A stretch of 64,000 nt of DNA from JBALVT01 sp036960305 (GTDB taxonomy: Bacteria; Pseudomonadota; Gammaproteobacteria; Pseudomonadales; Halieaceae). Position 1 is the stretch's first letter, and the number at the start of each line of letters is the position of its first letter. The stretch is taken from NCBI GenBank assembly GCA_036960305.1, contig JBALWA010000005.1, forward strand, positions 91,998 to 155,997, in the 5' to 3' direction. The notes beneath the pieces are model-generated. The model did not search any database, was not told the DNA's origin, and was given only the letters and a program-made list of their open reading frames with translations. Positions 52,723-61,418 of the stretch are shown here, in pieces. The position numbers and the translations under genes are program-made.

Positions 52723-54416
52723 TCGGATTGCTCGTGTACGTATTCACCCGGGGCGGCGATTCCCGCAGGGTATGCCTTACTGCCTAATTTCCGCGGCGCT
52801 GACTTCTTGGCAAGAGACCGCTCGGATATCCAATCTCGCCAGTGCAACCACCAGGACCCCTGATTCAATTGCGCACCGTCAAACCACTCCTGGGCCTCTG
52901 CGGGAACGTCTTTATTCAGGAAATAGCTGGCGCGATTTTTCGTCGGCGAATTAAGTAAAGTTTGCATATGCCCGCTGTTGGACAGCACGAATTCATTGTT
53001 TCCGCCATAGGCGTGTACACTCCGATAACAGGCCTTCCAGGGCGTGATGTGATCCGACATACCGCCGACGATGTACTTGTCGCAATCCAGATTACCGAGG
53101 TCGACCGGAGCGCCATCGACAGAAAGAGCACCGGCGCGCGTCAATGTCCCTTTGTGAAACATATCGATGACATCACAATGCAGCTGTGCGGGAAGATTGG
53201 TCCAATCGTTGTTCCAGAAAAGCAGGTCAAATTCAGGCGGTTCATTACCCAGCAGGTAGTTATTGACCACATTGCCCCAGATCAGGTCCTGAGGCCTTAA
53301 CCACAACATGGACGTTGCCAACTGATGTCCGTTAAGTATGCCGGCCTTGCGAGAACGCTTCTTTACCTTTTCATAAACTTCCGGACCCGCCAGAGCGGTC
53401 ATCTCCATATCCGTTCTCTGAAGATCCAGCATGCACACGCCAATAGTCATCGAGTGGATGGAATTATCGCCCCGTCCCTTCATTGAAGAAGCCATAGCCA
53501 GCGTCATCATAGCGCCGGAGCAGAGAGTATATAAATTCAGATCCTTGCAGCGGGTGATGGCTTTCACCGCGGTGATCGCCTCCATCAACGCCAGGGCATA
53601 CTTCTCCACTCCCCAGGCCGATTGTTCGATGCCGGGATTGCGCCAGCTCACCATAAATACCTGCAGACCATTGTCCAGCGCAAACTTGAGCATGCTGCGA
53701 TCCGGGCTCAGGTCTAGCACGTAGAATTTGTTGACCATGGCCGGTACAAATAGTAGCGGACGTCGATGGACCTGTTCGGTCGCCGGTTTGTACTGAATCA
53801 GCTCCAGCACCTCGTTTTTAAAAACTACCGCGCCCGGGGTCACCGCCAGATTTTTTCCCAACTGAAAATTATCGCTTTTCACCTGTGCCGGTATGCCATG
53901 GTTGTTGCGGACATCATCCAGCAGGTTTTTCAGGCCTTTGAGGATGCTCTTGCCCCGGGTCTGGCGAGCTTTTCGCAAAACTTCTGGATTACCCAACAGT
54001 GTATTGGTCGGTGAAATGGAGTCCCCCACGATTCGCAACAAAAACTCGGCACGCAATTTGTCCACAGCATCGAGATCCAGATCTTCTACCCACTCTTCCA
54101 GGGATTCATTCAACGCAAAGTATCGTTGCATCAGTCTTTGGTAGACGCCACTGTCTTGCCAGGCCTCATCCTGAAAGCGTCGATCGCGTGCCCCCGGTTT
54201 GTAATCCGTTTTTTTGGCGCGAATATCTACCAATTTACGGGCATGACTCGCCAGATGCTTGCCCAGAATCAGGGGTTGACGCACACCCTGCATGGCAGCT
54301 TTGCCGGCAATCTGCCGCAGGTCGTCGATGTGAAAGCCCGTCAACGGATTCAGCGCGACCGTCGGTTCCGGATGCTCTTCCAAAACCTGTTTGATCAGCT
54401 TTTTTTGACTGCTCAT
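52719..54416 (-). CDS. phaC: Poly(3-hydroxyalkanoate) synthase-like protein (class II type)
   Basis: A protein of about 565 residues. The class II framework is clear: LNPLTGFHIDDL near the N terminus, PLLFVPAMVNKFYVLDL, FMVSWRNPG, and the catalytic triad C299, Asp in GGMSDHITPW and His in LSNSGHMQT. The lipase-like box reads TLCSG, so the first Gly of GxCxG is Thr 297. It sits between an acyl-CoA ligase and a depolymerase-like gene, all overlapping or nearly so. ATG 54416 is preferred to 54488, which runs into the ligase. Confidence 0.85.
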   Translation of the reverse strand: MSSQKKLIKQVLEEHPEPTVALNPLTGFHIDDLRQIAGKAAMQGVRQPLILGKHLASHARKLVDIRAKKTDYKPGARDRRFQDEAWQDSGVYQRLMQRYFALNESLEEWVEDLDLDAVDKLRAEFLLRIVGDSISPTNTLLGNPEVLRKARQTRGKSILKGLKNLLDDVRNNHGIPAQVKSDNFQLGKNLAVTPGAVVFKNEVLELIQYKPATEQVHRRPLLFVPAMVNKFYVLDLSPDRSMLKFALDNGLQVFMVSWRNPGIEQSAWGVEKYALALMEAITAVKAITRCKDLNLYTLCSGAMMTLAMASSMKGRGDNSIHSMTIGVCMLDLQRTDMEMTALAGPEVYEKVKKRSRKAGILNGHQLATSMLWLRPQDLIWGNVVNNYLLGNEPPEFDLLFWNNDWTNLPAQLHCDVIDMFHKGTLTRAGALSVDGAPVDLGNLDCDKYIVGGMSDHITPWKACYRSVHAYGGNNEFVLSNSGHMQTLLNSPTKNRASYFLNKDVPAEAQEWFDGAQLNQGSWWLHWRDWISERSLAKKSAPRKLGSKAYPAGIAAPGEYVHEQSE

Positions 54417-54417
54417 T

Positions 54418-56028
54418 TCAGACGCCGGGGAAGCTGTAGCTTTTGAACTGCTCGCGCAATTCATTCTTTTGCACTTTGCCGGTCGCACCCAGGGGTAATG
54501 TGTCTGTGGTTACAATATCATCGGGTAGCCACCATTTTGCCACCTTGCCTTCAAGGTATTGCAGCACACTGGCTTTATCGAGTGAATGGCCTGGCTTCAA
54601 GACCACCACCAGCAAGGGACGTTCTTCCCACTTGGGATGGTGAATACCGATCACAGCTGCCGCTGCCAAATCGGGATGACCAGTGGCGGCATTTTCAAGA
54701 TCAATGGAACTGATCCATTCGCCGCCTGACTTGATCATATCCTTGGCCCGATCTGTCAATTGCAGATAGCCGTGTTCGTTTAGCGTCGCCAGGTCTCCTG
54801 TATCAAACCAACCGTCTTCGGTGAATTCCTTGTTGCTCTCGGCCTTCAGGTAGGCACTGGAAACCGCCCAACCGCGAATACAGAGTGTGCCCGCTGACTT
54901 ACCGTCCATAGGCAATTCGGCGCCGTCTTCACCTACAATTTTCAGCTCAGCGCCAAATATTCCTCTACCCTGGGTCATTTTTGAGCGCATAATCGCCTCC
55001 TCTCCCTGGCAGGCAACATGGCTTGTCATCGTAGGGGTAGAGCCGATTGAACTGGTTTCCGTCATACCCCAGGCATGCAGGGGTTCGACATCGTACTTAT
55101 CGCGAAAAGTCTCCAGCATGGAGCGCGCCGCTGCCGAGCCGCCGATAACAATTTTATTCAGATAGGGCAACTTCTGGCCAGATTCCTCCAGGTGGTCAAA
55201 CAACATCTGCCAGACTGTGGGTACGCCTGCGGAGAAACTGACTTTCTCGGCATCCAGTAACTCAAAGACACTGGCGCCATCCAGATCCTTCCCTGGCAAC
55301 ACCAACTTTATCCCCATAACCAGCGCTGTATAGGGAAGAGTCCAGCCGTTGACATGGAACATAGGGACTATGGGCAGAACAGAATCCCGCGCAGTGATCT
55401 CCATGTGGATGGCCGAATTCATGGCCTGTAATATAAGAGCACGATGAGAATAGACCACGCCCTTGGGATTGCCCGTTGTACCAGAGGTATAACAAATTCC
55501 TGCGGCGGTATTCTCGTCGAAATCCTGCCATTGGTAGTCATCACTCTCGGCGGCCAGCAGTGTTTCGTAACAGTGCGCATTAGGTAAAGACGTGTCGGGC
55601 ATTGCATCTTCATCACACAGTACGACGAAGCCCTTCACTGCCGGTATATCCTTAAGCACATTTTCCAGTAAGGGCACAAACATGGCCTCTACGAATATAT
55701 ATTGATCTTCCGCATGGCTGATGACGTAGCTCAACTGCTGGGACGACAGGCGCGGATTGATGGTGTGATAGAGCGCCTGGCTACCCGGCAAGGCGTAGTA
55801 CAACTCCATATGCCGGTAACCATTCCATGCAATGGTACCCACTACCTGACCCGGCTCAACGCCCAGTCTAGCCAGGGCATTAGCCAACTGGCGCGAACGT
55901 CGCCCCATATCGCCTATGGTGTATCGATGAATATCGCCTTCCAACCGCCGCGAAACAATTTCCGTATGACGATGAAATTTTTCCGCATAGGTCAGCAAAC
56001 GGGGAATAATCAGTGGAAAATCCTGCAT
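54418..56028 (-). CDS. AMP-forming acyl-CoA ligase (medium/long-chain type)
   Basis: A protein of about 536 residues of the ANL superfamily. Motifs are CYTSGTTGNPKGVVYSHR (about residue 180), GWFDTGDLAT, LTDRAKDMIKSGGEWISS and the C-terminal PLGATGKVQKNEL with the catalytic Lys. The starting point is ATG 56028 preceded by AGGG; a TTG or ATG further up to 56145 is in frame. It is the first gene of the long operon down to 45452, with TetR-like operators upstream. Confidence 0.9.
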   Translation of the reverse strand: MQDFPLIIPRLLTYAEKFHRHTEIVSRRLEGDIHRYTIGDMGRRSRQLANALARLGVEPGQVVGTIAWNGYRHMELYYALPGSQALYHTINPRLSSQQLSYVISHAEDQYIFVEAMFVPLLENVLKDIPAVKGFVVLCDEDAMPDTSLPNAHCYETLLAAESDDYQWQDFDENTAAGICYTSGTTGNPKGVVYSHRALILQAMNSAIHMEITARDSVLPIVPMFHVNGWTLPYTALVMGIKLVLPGKDLDGASVFELLDAEKVSFSAGVPTVWQMLFDHLEESGQKLPYLNKIVIGGSAAARSMLETFRDKYDVEPLHAWGMTETSSIGSTPTMTSHVACQGEEAIMRSKMTQGRGIFGAELKIVGEDGAELPMDGKSAGTLCIRGWAVSSAYLKAESNKEFTEDGWFDTGDLATLNEHGYLQLTDRAKDMIKSGGEWISSIDLENAATGHPDLAAAAVIGIHHPKWEERPLLVVVLKPGHSLDKASVLQYLEGKVAKWWLPDDIVTTDTLPLGATGKVQKNELREQFKSYSFPGV

Positions 56029-56129
56029 TAACCCTAACAATGTACTTTCTCCTCTGATTGCGGCTGTGAAGGCGGCCAAAATGGATCCCCTCTTACGCCC
56101 GCCAAACCTTATGTGAAACAAAGAGTCTA

Positions 56130-56145
56130 GTGATAAATTTATCAC
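56130..56145. promoter_or_regulatory. Operator site 1 (GTGAT-N6-ATCAC palindrome)
   Basis: GTGATAAATTTATCAC is a perfect 16-bp palindrome about 100 bp upstream of the acyl-CoA ligase start. It shares the TGAT-N6-ATCA plan with the other sites in this region. Likely bound by the nearby TetR-family protein. Confidence 0.65.
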
Positions 56146-56152
56146 CAGTCAA

Positions 56153-56166
56153 TGATAAATCTATCA
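56153..56166. promoter_or_regulatory. Operator site 2
   Basis: TGATAAATCTATCA, the same TGAT-N6-ATCA arrangement as site 1, seven bases after it. Two tandem sites suggest cooperative binding in front of the acyl-CoA ligase operon. Confidence 0.55.
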
Positions 56167-56228
56167 GTAGCTATATGGCATTGGATGGCGCGAAGCTGCT
56201 CGTGTGTAGTTACTGAAGGTTCACAATA

Positions 56229-56248
56229 TATTGATCTATTTATCAATA
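56229..56248. promoter_or_regulatory. Operator site 3
   Basis: TATTGATCTATTTATCAATA is a 20-bp dyad with TATTGAT and ATCAATA arms and a 6-base centre. It repeats the TGAT-N6-ATCA plan about 200 bp upstream of the ligase start. Confidence 0.55.
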
Positions 56249-56336
56249 GTCAACTATGTCATGAGGATTTATACGAAAAGTCAGCTGAATGAAGTTCCGC
56301 TTTATAGATGAGGCTCTAGCCATATAACCCTAAATT

Positions 56337-56366
56337 AGCCTATTATAAACGGCTATAAGGCTTTTC
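56337..56366 (+). terminator. Possible plus-strand hairpin with short T-tract
   Basis: AGCC, TA bulge, TTATA, loop AACGGC, TATAA, GGCT and then TTTTCT could form a terminator-like hairpin on the plus strand. There is no plus-strand gene upstream of it in the gap, so it would only make sense for a small RNA or is chance. Confidence 0.2.
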
Positions 56367-56674
56367 TATTGACCAGTTAACTTAACCGAGGGAGTGCCTT
56401 ACCGTGCATACTTGACTATTATTTATTTAATCAATATAGAAACCAGGTCGACCTCTCCTAGGTCAAAACGCGTAAAAATTGGAATATACGCAGATTGATG
56501 TCTGCCATCACCGAGGTGGAGGTCACGCGCGTTATTTTAGACTTGCTGTAGGAATTAATTGTCCACATCGGCAGGCATATCCCGCTTCAGCGCCATGGCG
56601 AGCCGGAAGAGATGGTGCGCGTATCGCCATAGTGGTACCAGGCGGATTCGGCGATTGACGGCTAACGTGATTGC

Positions 56675-57355
56675 TTAAGTAAATGGCGTAAACATAGCGC
56701 CCATTATATGACGCATGTAAACTTCACAGCGCACAGTACTCGGCTCATCCAGGGCCAACTTCATAAGCGTTGTGCCGCCGGACGTCATCAAGCGGGCCCT
56801 GTCCGCCAGTGTTTGAGGGTCAGCTTCTTTAGCGTCATCAAGTGTTTTAAGCAGTGCGAGTGCTAATTCATCGAATTCACTCTCAACTTCGAGGTACGCT
56901 GTGCGCATCTCGGGATCGTAGAGCACCCCCCACATTAGCCAAACCTTGGTGTATTCAGGGTGATCATGCGCACCCTGAATCACTGCTCGGGCACTCATCG
57001 TCAGTGCCATTTCCCGGGATGCTGACTTCCCACTATAGGCCAGAACTTCCTGACCGGGGGCGACGACCTGTTCGCGCATCATGCGAGCAACTTCAGCCAA
57101 TATCCCGTCGACCAGCGCTTTTTTATTTGGAAAATAAGTAAATACCGTTGCCACGGAAACGTGGGCGACCTTGGCTACATCAGCGTGATTGGCATTACCA
57201 ATACCCTTCGCAGCAAAGGCTTTTACTCCGAATTCCTGTAGCTCTCTTTTACGCTTTTCGGGTGAACTCCGAACTGCTCTCCTGCGCTGAGACTTGCTTC
57301 GAGTGGGCTTGGTGGCTGATTCTGTCATAGTGAAAATTTTCTCCGTGTTAGCCAT
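56675..57355 (-). CDS. TetR-family transcriptional regulator
   Basis: A protein of 217-226 residues. The N-terminal HTH reads KRELQEFGVKAFAAKGIGNAN and VAKVAHVSVATVFTYFPNKK, the TetR signature ending in TYF-NKxxL. The basic segment KPTRSKSQRRRAV precedes it. The ligand domain is typical in length. The start is either 57355 or ATG 57328. It lies between two clusters of TGAT-N6-ATCA dyads, which are its likely binding sites, so it probably represses both the acyl-CoA ligase operon and the TonB receptor unit. Confidence 0.88.
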   Translation of the reverse strand: MANTEKIFTMTESATKPTRSKSQRRRAVRSSPEKRKRELQEFGVKAFAAKGIGNANHADVAKVAHVSVATVFTYFPNKKALVDGILAEVARMMREQVVAPGQEVLAYSGKSASREMALTMSARAVIQGAHDHPEYTKVWLMWGVLYDPEMRTAYLEVESEFDELALALLKTLDDAKEADPQTLADRARLMTSGGTTLMKLALDEPSTVRCEVYMRHIMGAMFTPFT

Positions 57356-57435
57356 TCTCTACAAGCTCCTCATGGTGACCAGTAGCTTCAATTGATATGG
57401 CCATACTACTTTTTCTAGAATCGCCTGTCATCATT

Positions 57436-57453
57436 ATTGATCGAAAGATCAAT
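57436..57453. promoter_or_regulatory. Operator site 4 between tetR and TonB receptor
   Basis: ATTGATCGAAAGATCAAT is an 18-bp dyad with the same TGAT-N6-ATCA plan as the sites at 56130-56248. It lies 81 bp upstream of the tetR start and about 165 bp upstream of the receptor start. Confidence 0.6.
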
Positions 57454-57537
57454 TAAATGACCTGTATCGACTGAGTATCTCGTTGGCACCCCCAATAGAC
57501 CCCCGTAACAATCAATCCATTCTCTAATTTAATTATG

Positions 57538-57580
57538 TAATCTATCAATATACTATTGTGTTAAATATCAATATAGATTA
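57538..57580. promoter_or_regulatory. AT-rich inverted repeats in front of the TonB receptor
   Basis: TAATCTAT (57538-57545) and ATAGATTA (57573-57580) flank TATTG and CAATA arms (57555-57574) that match the outer arms of operator site 3. This 43-bp block ends 37 bp upstream of the receptor start and may hold the promoter and a fifth, weaker regulator site. Confidence 0.4.
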
Positions 57581-57617
57581 TATTTCAGCCTGCCAACAAC
57601 CTAAAAGAGATAAACAA

Positions 57618-60083
57618 ATGGAACCCACAGCAGCAAAAACTCGCATTGCAGCAGCAATTATTGCGCTGACCAGCCAATACGCTAGCGCACAGCTCGAAGA
57701 AGTTGTCGTTACAGCGCAGAAACGGACCCAGAGCATGCAGGACGTGCCAGTGGCCGTATCGGCCTTCGGCGGCAACGACATTGATACCCTGGGGTGGTCT
57801 GACCCCTCCGAAGTGGCGGCCCAGGTCCCGAACATGCAAATGAGTGCGCCCTTTGGCGACGTGCAACCGCAGTTTTCCATTCGCGGCATATCCATGATCG
57901 ATTACACACCATCCCAGTCCAGCCCGGTTGGTGTGTATGTGGATGAAGCCTATATCGGCTCCCCCTGGCTGCACGGGTTGAGCATGTACGATATGGAGCG
58001 AATCGAAGTTCTGCGAGGCCCTCAGGGCACCCTGTACGGAAAGAATACCACCGGTGGCGCAATCAACCTGATCACCCGCACCCCGGGTATCGATGATGAA
58101 ACCGGCGGCTATTTCAAAATTGGCGCCGGTAACTATGGCCTGGTAGAGGGCAACGGCGCCCTTGAGGGAACCCTGGTTGACGGTAAACTGTCTGGCCGTG
58201 TGGCGGTCAACTACAAGGACAACGACGGCTACTACGAGAACAAGTTCCCGGGCGGCGACGACATGAACCAGACCAGCTATTACGCGCTGCGCGGCACCCT
58301 GAACTTTCAGGCAACCGATGCGCTAAACGCGGTACTGAAAGTCAGCTACGGCGAAAGCGATGCGAAAAGTGCGGTCTCGCGGATTGTGGGTACACAGCGC
58401 AATGGTATGAACCTGACCAGCGGCCCAGAAACCCTGAATGCCGATTACCACGAGGGTACTCCCGATTATGCCGGCGATACCACCAATGAAATGACCATGG
58501 TCAATCTCAAACTCGATTGGGATCTGGGGGATTATAGTGTGGTCTCTATCACATCCTGGTATGACGGTGAATTTTTCAATGGCCAGGACATCGACGGCGC
58601 CTCTGACCCCCAGTTCCACGTCGACTGGAATGGTGCGAGCACAGCCCTCTCTCAAGACTTGCGCCTTGTATCGAACTTCAACGGGCCGTTCAATTTCATT
58701 GCCGGTGTTTACTACGGCGATGAGGACGTCGATACGATAATGACGCACAACGAATTTGCCGGCGCACCTCTGGATGTCACCAATCTCTACATTGCGGGTC
58801 AACCAGAGTCCCTTAACCCTCTGGGCCTAAATCAGGCCCCGGTCCTCCTGCTGGCAGGTGAAAATGGTGGCGCCTACGGCGAGATCCACCGACCGTTCGA
58901 CGTGGTAAAGGAATCATGGGCGGTGTACACCGATATCAACTGGGATATGAGTGAACGTTGGAGCTTGAATGTCGGCCTGCGTTACACCGATGACAAAACC
59001 ACCCGCGACTTTATCAACTACTCGCGCGTTAACGGCGGCGCATTAGCGCTGCCACCTGCTTTGACAGGAGCGCCGGTCTGGATTCCCGTAGATGCTCGCA
59101 CCGAGGGTACCTGGATTGGCGGTAACGAAGGTAATGTTTTGGGCATTCCCGCTCCCTTCATACCACCGGGCACGATTGGTCCCGGTGGCACGCCACTAGC
59201 CCCGGCCTGGACCCACGCTGCCTACACGCCAGGGTCAGCGGAGGAGCTGTCCGAATCAGAGGGCGAAGTAACCGGCACCGTCGCTGTGAACTACCAGGTT
59301 AATGACGACGTAATGACCTATCTGCGCTTCTCCCATGGCTACCGCTCTGGTGCATTTAACAATGGCCTGGTCTATGCCGACGAAGGCAGCGATGCCTACG
59401 TTGACCCAGAATTTGTCGACGCCTGGGAATTAGGCATGAAGGGCGAGTTCTTTGACGGCCTTATGCGTTTGAACGCTGCAGCCTTTTACTACGACTACAA
59501 GGATCAGCAGTTTGTTAACCAGGTCGGCATTTCCGCAATTCTGGAAAATGCCGGTGGTGTCGACATTTATGGAATGGAGTTTGAGTTGCTGACCATGCCC
59601 GCAGAGGGCCTGACGCTGCAGGCCGGACTGGGGCTGATCGATGCCGAATACAACGAGCTGATTCTTACCACCCAGGCCCTGCCACCCGCATCAGGTGATT
59701 TCAAAGGCAATGAGCCGGTATCCACACCGGACACCAATTTTAATCTAGCTGTCGATTACGAATTCGACATCAGCCAGAATTGGATGGCCCGTTTGCACCT
59801 CGACGGCAATTACCTTTCCGACCAGTGGTTCTCCGCCTATAACGGTGAGGTGGTGCCAACGCTGGGTGACTACAGCGATCTGAAGCAGGAAGCCTACTGG
59901 CTCTGGAATGCGCGTGTCGCCTTTGCCGACAATAGCGACACCTACGCGATCTCAGCATGGGTGGCCAACCTGGCGGACGAAGAGTACGACGTCTATGGAA
60001 TCTCACTGGCAACACTGGGCTTTAACTCGTTCGCCATGGGCGCACCGCGCACTTACGGTATAGATTTCACCTACCGTTTTTGA
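57618..60083 (+). CDS. TonB-dependent outer-membrane receptor
   Basis: A protein of about 821 residues. A signal peptide (IAAAIIALTSQYASA) precedes the TonB box region EEVVVTAQKR. The plug domain has MQDVPVAVSAFGG and IEVLRGPQGTLYGKNTTGGA, and the barrel ends in TYGIDFTYRF with terminal Phe. ATG 57618 follows AAGAGA and gives a good leader; GTG 57558 would add 20 non-leader residues. It is of the type that imports complex hydrophobic or sulfated compounds rather than siderophores in many marine bacteria, though the ligand is unknown. Confidence 0.93.
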   Translation: MEPTAAKTRIAAAIIALTSQYASAQLEEVVVTAQKRTQSMQDVPVAVSAFGGNDIDTLGWSDPSEVAAQVPNMQMSAPFGDVQPQFSIRGISMIDYTPSQSSPVGVYVDEAYIGSPWLHGLSMYDMERIEVLRGPQGTLYGKNTTGGAINLITRTPGIDDETGGYFKIGAGNYGLVEGNGALEGTLVDGKLSGRVAVNYKDNDGYYENKFPGGDDMNQTSYYALRGTLNFQATDALNAVLKVSYGESDAKSAVSRIVGTQRNGMNLTSGPETLNADYHEGTPDYAGDTTNEMTMVNLKLDWDLGDYSVVSITSWYDGEFFNGQDIDGASDPQFHVDWNGASTALSQDLRLVSNFNGPFNFIAGVYYGDEDVDTIMTHNEFAGAPLDVTNLYIAGQPESLNPLGLNQAPVLLLAGENGGAYGEIHRPFDVVKESWAVYTDINWDMSERWSLNVGLRYTDDKTTRDFINYSRVNGGALALPPALTGAPVWIPVDARTEGTWIGGNEGNVLGIPAPFIPPGTIGPGGTPLAPAWTHAAYTPGSAEELSESEGEVTGTVAVNYQVNDDVMTYLRFSHGYRSGAFNNGLVYADEGSDAYVDPEFVDAWELGMKGEFFDGLMRLNAAAFYYDYKDQQFVNQVGISAILENAGGVDIYGMEFELLTMPAEGLTLQAGLGLIDAEYNELILTTQALPPASGDFKGNEPVSTPDTNFNLAVDYEFDISQNWMARLHLDGNYLSDQWFSAYNGEVVPTLGDYSDLKQEAYWLWNARVAFADNSDTYAISAWVANLADEEYDVYGISLATLGFNSFAMGAPRTYGIDFTYRF

Positions 60084-60129
60084 GCCTGTTCGCAATCCTA
60101 TAGAAACTGAGAGACTGAGAGACTGGCGA

Positions 60130-60145
60130 GGCAGCTTCGGCTGCC
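60130..60145. terminator. Hairpin with UUCG loop after the TonB receptor gene
   Basis: GGCAGC-TTCG-GCTGCC is a perfect 6-bp stem with the very stable UUCG tetraloop. It lies between the receptor and the DUF3179 gene and has no T-tract, so it may reduce read-through or protect the upstream mRNA from 3' decay. A GAGACT repeat precedes it. Confidence 0.5.
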
Positions 60146-60179
60146 GCGAAAGTCCTACAACGAAATTGGAGTCGATACT

Positions 60180-61388
60180 ATGTGGCAGATGGCTTATTGG
60201 ATCTTGATGGTTGCGGGCATTTTAATCGCCTTGCAATATTTTCGAGACCTGGGAGACCTTACCCAGATATTTTTAAATGTTACGCGCAAAAGAATGGTTT
60301 TTGCTATTCGAAACGAATACAAAATAATAGCCGCAGCTTTGGCTTGCGCCGCGGTTGGTACCTTGATCGATATCCAGCAGAATGTGAGCTGGGGATGGAG
60401 TACAGAGGTCTTTCTGGGTTTTACTTTTTTCTTCGCAGGATTCCCCTGGGTTTTTGTGCATATCGGTCTGCGCAATCAGCAATCGAACGCGGCTTTCTAT
60501 TCCATCGAAGAAGCCAAAAAATACGTCCGTTCTGACGAAAGTGTGATCGTGCTTGAAAATAACGGCGAGGCCCGAGCTCACCCCGATTATCATATGAAAC
60601 GCCCTCATTTGGTGGGCACCTCCGAGGGCCTGGGCGGAGATCGAGATGTGATCCTGACCTATTGCGCCATGACGCATCTGGGCCTGGGCTACAAAGCGGA
60701 GATAGCGGGCAAACCACAAGACTTGACCGTTATCGCCCAGATTGGCAACAATCTTATAATGCGTAATGGTGAAGGCGAGCCTATTCAGCAAATGTACGGT
60801 ACGCGCGAATGCGACGGCCGCTACTCCGACACCGGGATGCAGCAATGGCCCACCTACCGAATGCCGCTGCGCGCCTTCGAGAAGGCATTTCCGGACGGAG
60901 AGGTGTTTCTCAATAAGATTCCCTCGTTTTGGAAAAATCCGTTGCTGTGCATGTTTGATCACGTAGTGGAATGGGCTGTTATCGTGGTGGTTGCCATTCA
61001 CGATACACAGGAGTCACTGCTCTTTAACACAATGGATGTTATTGATGACAGGCTGAAGATGAAGGAGTATGTCTGGGGATTTAATGTGGGCAAGGACTCC
61101 GTCGCGTTTACCGAGGAATTCATTCACCAAAATGGTGACATCATCAATACCACAGTCGGCGACCGGGATATTGTCGTCGCCTATGACCCCGATTACGAGA
61201 GCGTCGGCATCTACTACAATGACAGTGGTACACCCGTAACCAGAATCGACTTCTGGGGCGAATCCGATCAAGGCAAGTTGACGCGTGTAAATACGGTCAA
61301 GGCGGCCTCTTACTGGTGTGTATGGGTGAATTACTTTCCCGAGACGGACCTTAATCGCGCGGCTAACGAAATGGCAGTGGCGGCCTGA
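60180..61388 (+). CDS. DUF3179 domain membrane protein (copy 3)
   Basis: A 402-residue paralogue of the two DUF3179 genes at 37977 and 39206. It starts MWQMAYWILMVAGILIALQY, has ENNGEARAHPDYHMKRPH, ILTYCAMTHLGLGY and the QQMYGTRECDGRY motif, and ends with YWCVWVNYFPETDLNRA. Copy 1 matches it closely over the whole length. GGAG at 60168-60171 sets the start. It lies downstream of the TonB receptor and upstream of the nitrilase-family gene, all on the plus strand. Confidence 0.88.
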   Translation: MWQMAYWILMVAGILIALQYFRDLGDLTQIFLNVTRKRMVFAIRNEYKIIAAALACAAVGTLIDIQQNVSWGWSTEVFLGFTFFFAGFPWVFVHIGLRNQQSNAAFYSIEEAKKYVRSDESVIVLENNGEARAHPDYHMKRPHLVGTSEGLGGDRDVILTYCAMTHLGLGYKAEIAGKPQDLTVIAQIGNNLIMRNGEGEPIQQMYGTRECDGRYSDTGMQQWPTYRMPLRAFEKAFPDGEVFLNKIPSFWKNPLLCMFDHVVEWAVIVVVAIHDTQESLLFNTMDVIDDRLKMKEYVWGFNVGKDSVAFTEEFIHQNGDIINTTVGDRDIVVAYDPDYESVGIYYNDSGTPVTRIDFWGESDQGKLTRVNTVKAASYWCVWVNYFPETDLNRAANEMAVAA

Positions 61389-61418
61389 TCGCACCAGAAG
61401 TACTAAACGGAGATGAAA

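Larger units (their letters stand above)
56029..56674. other. Long intergenic region with TetR-type operators
   Basis: About 646 bp between the acyl-CoA ligase (start 56028) and the tetR stop, both on the minus strand. It holds three operator-like dyads (56130, 56153 and 56229) and a possible hairpin at 56337-56362. From about 56500 to 56674 base composition turns GC-richer and looks coding-like in short frames, but no intact gene is found. Confidence 0.45.
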
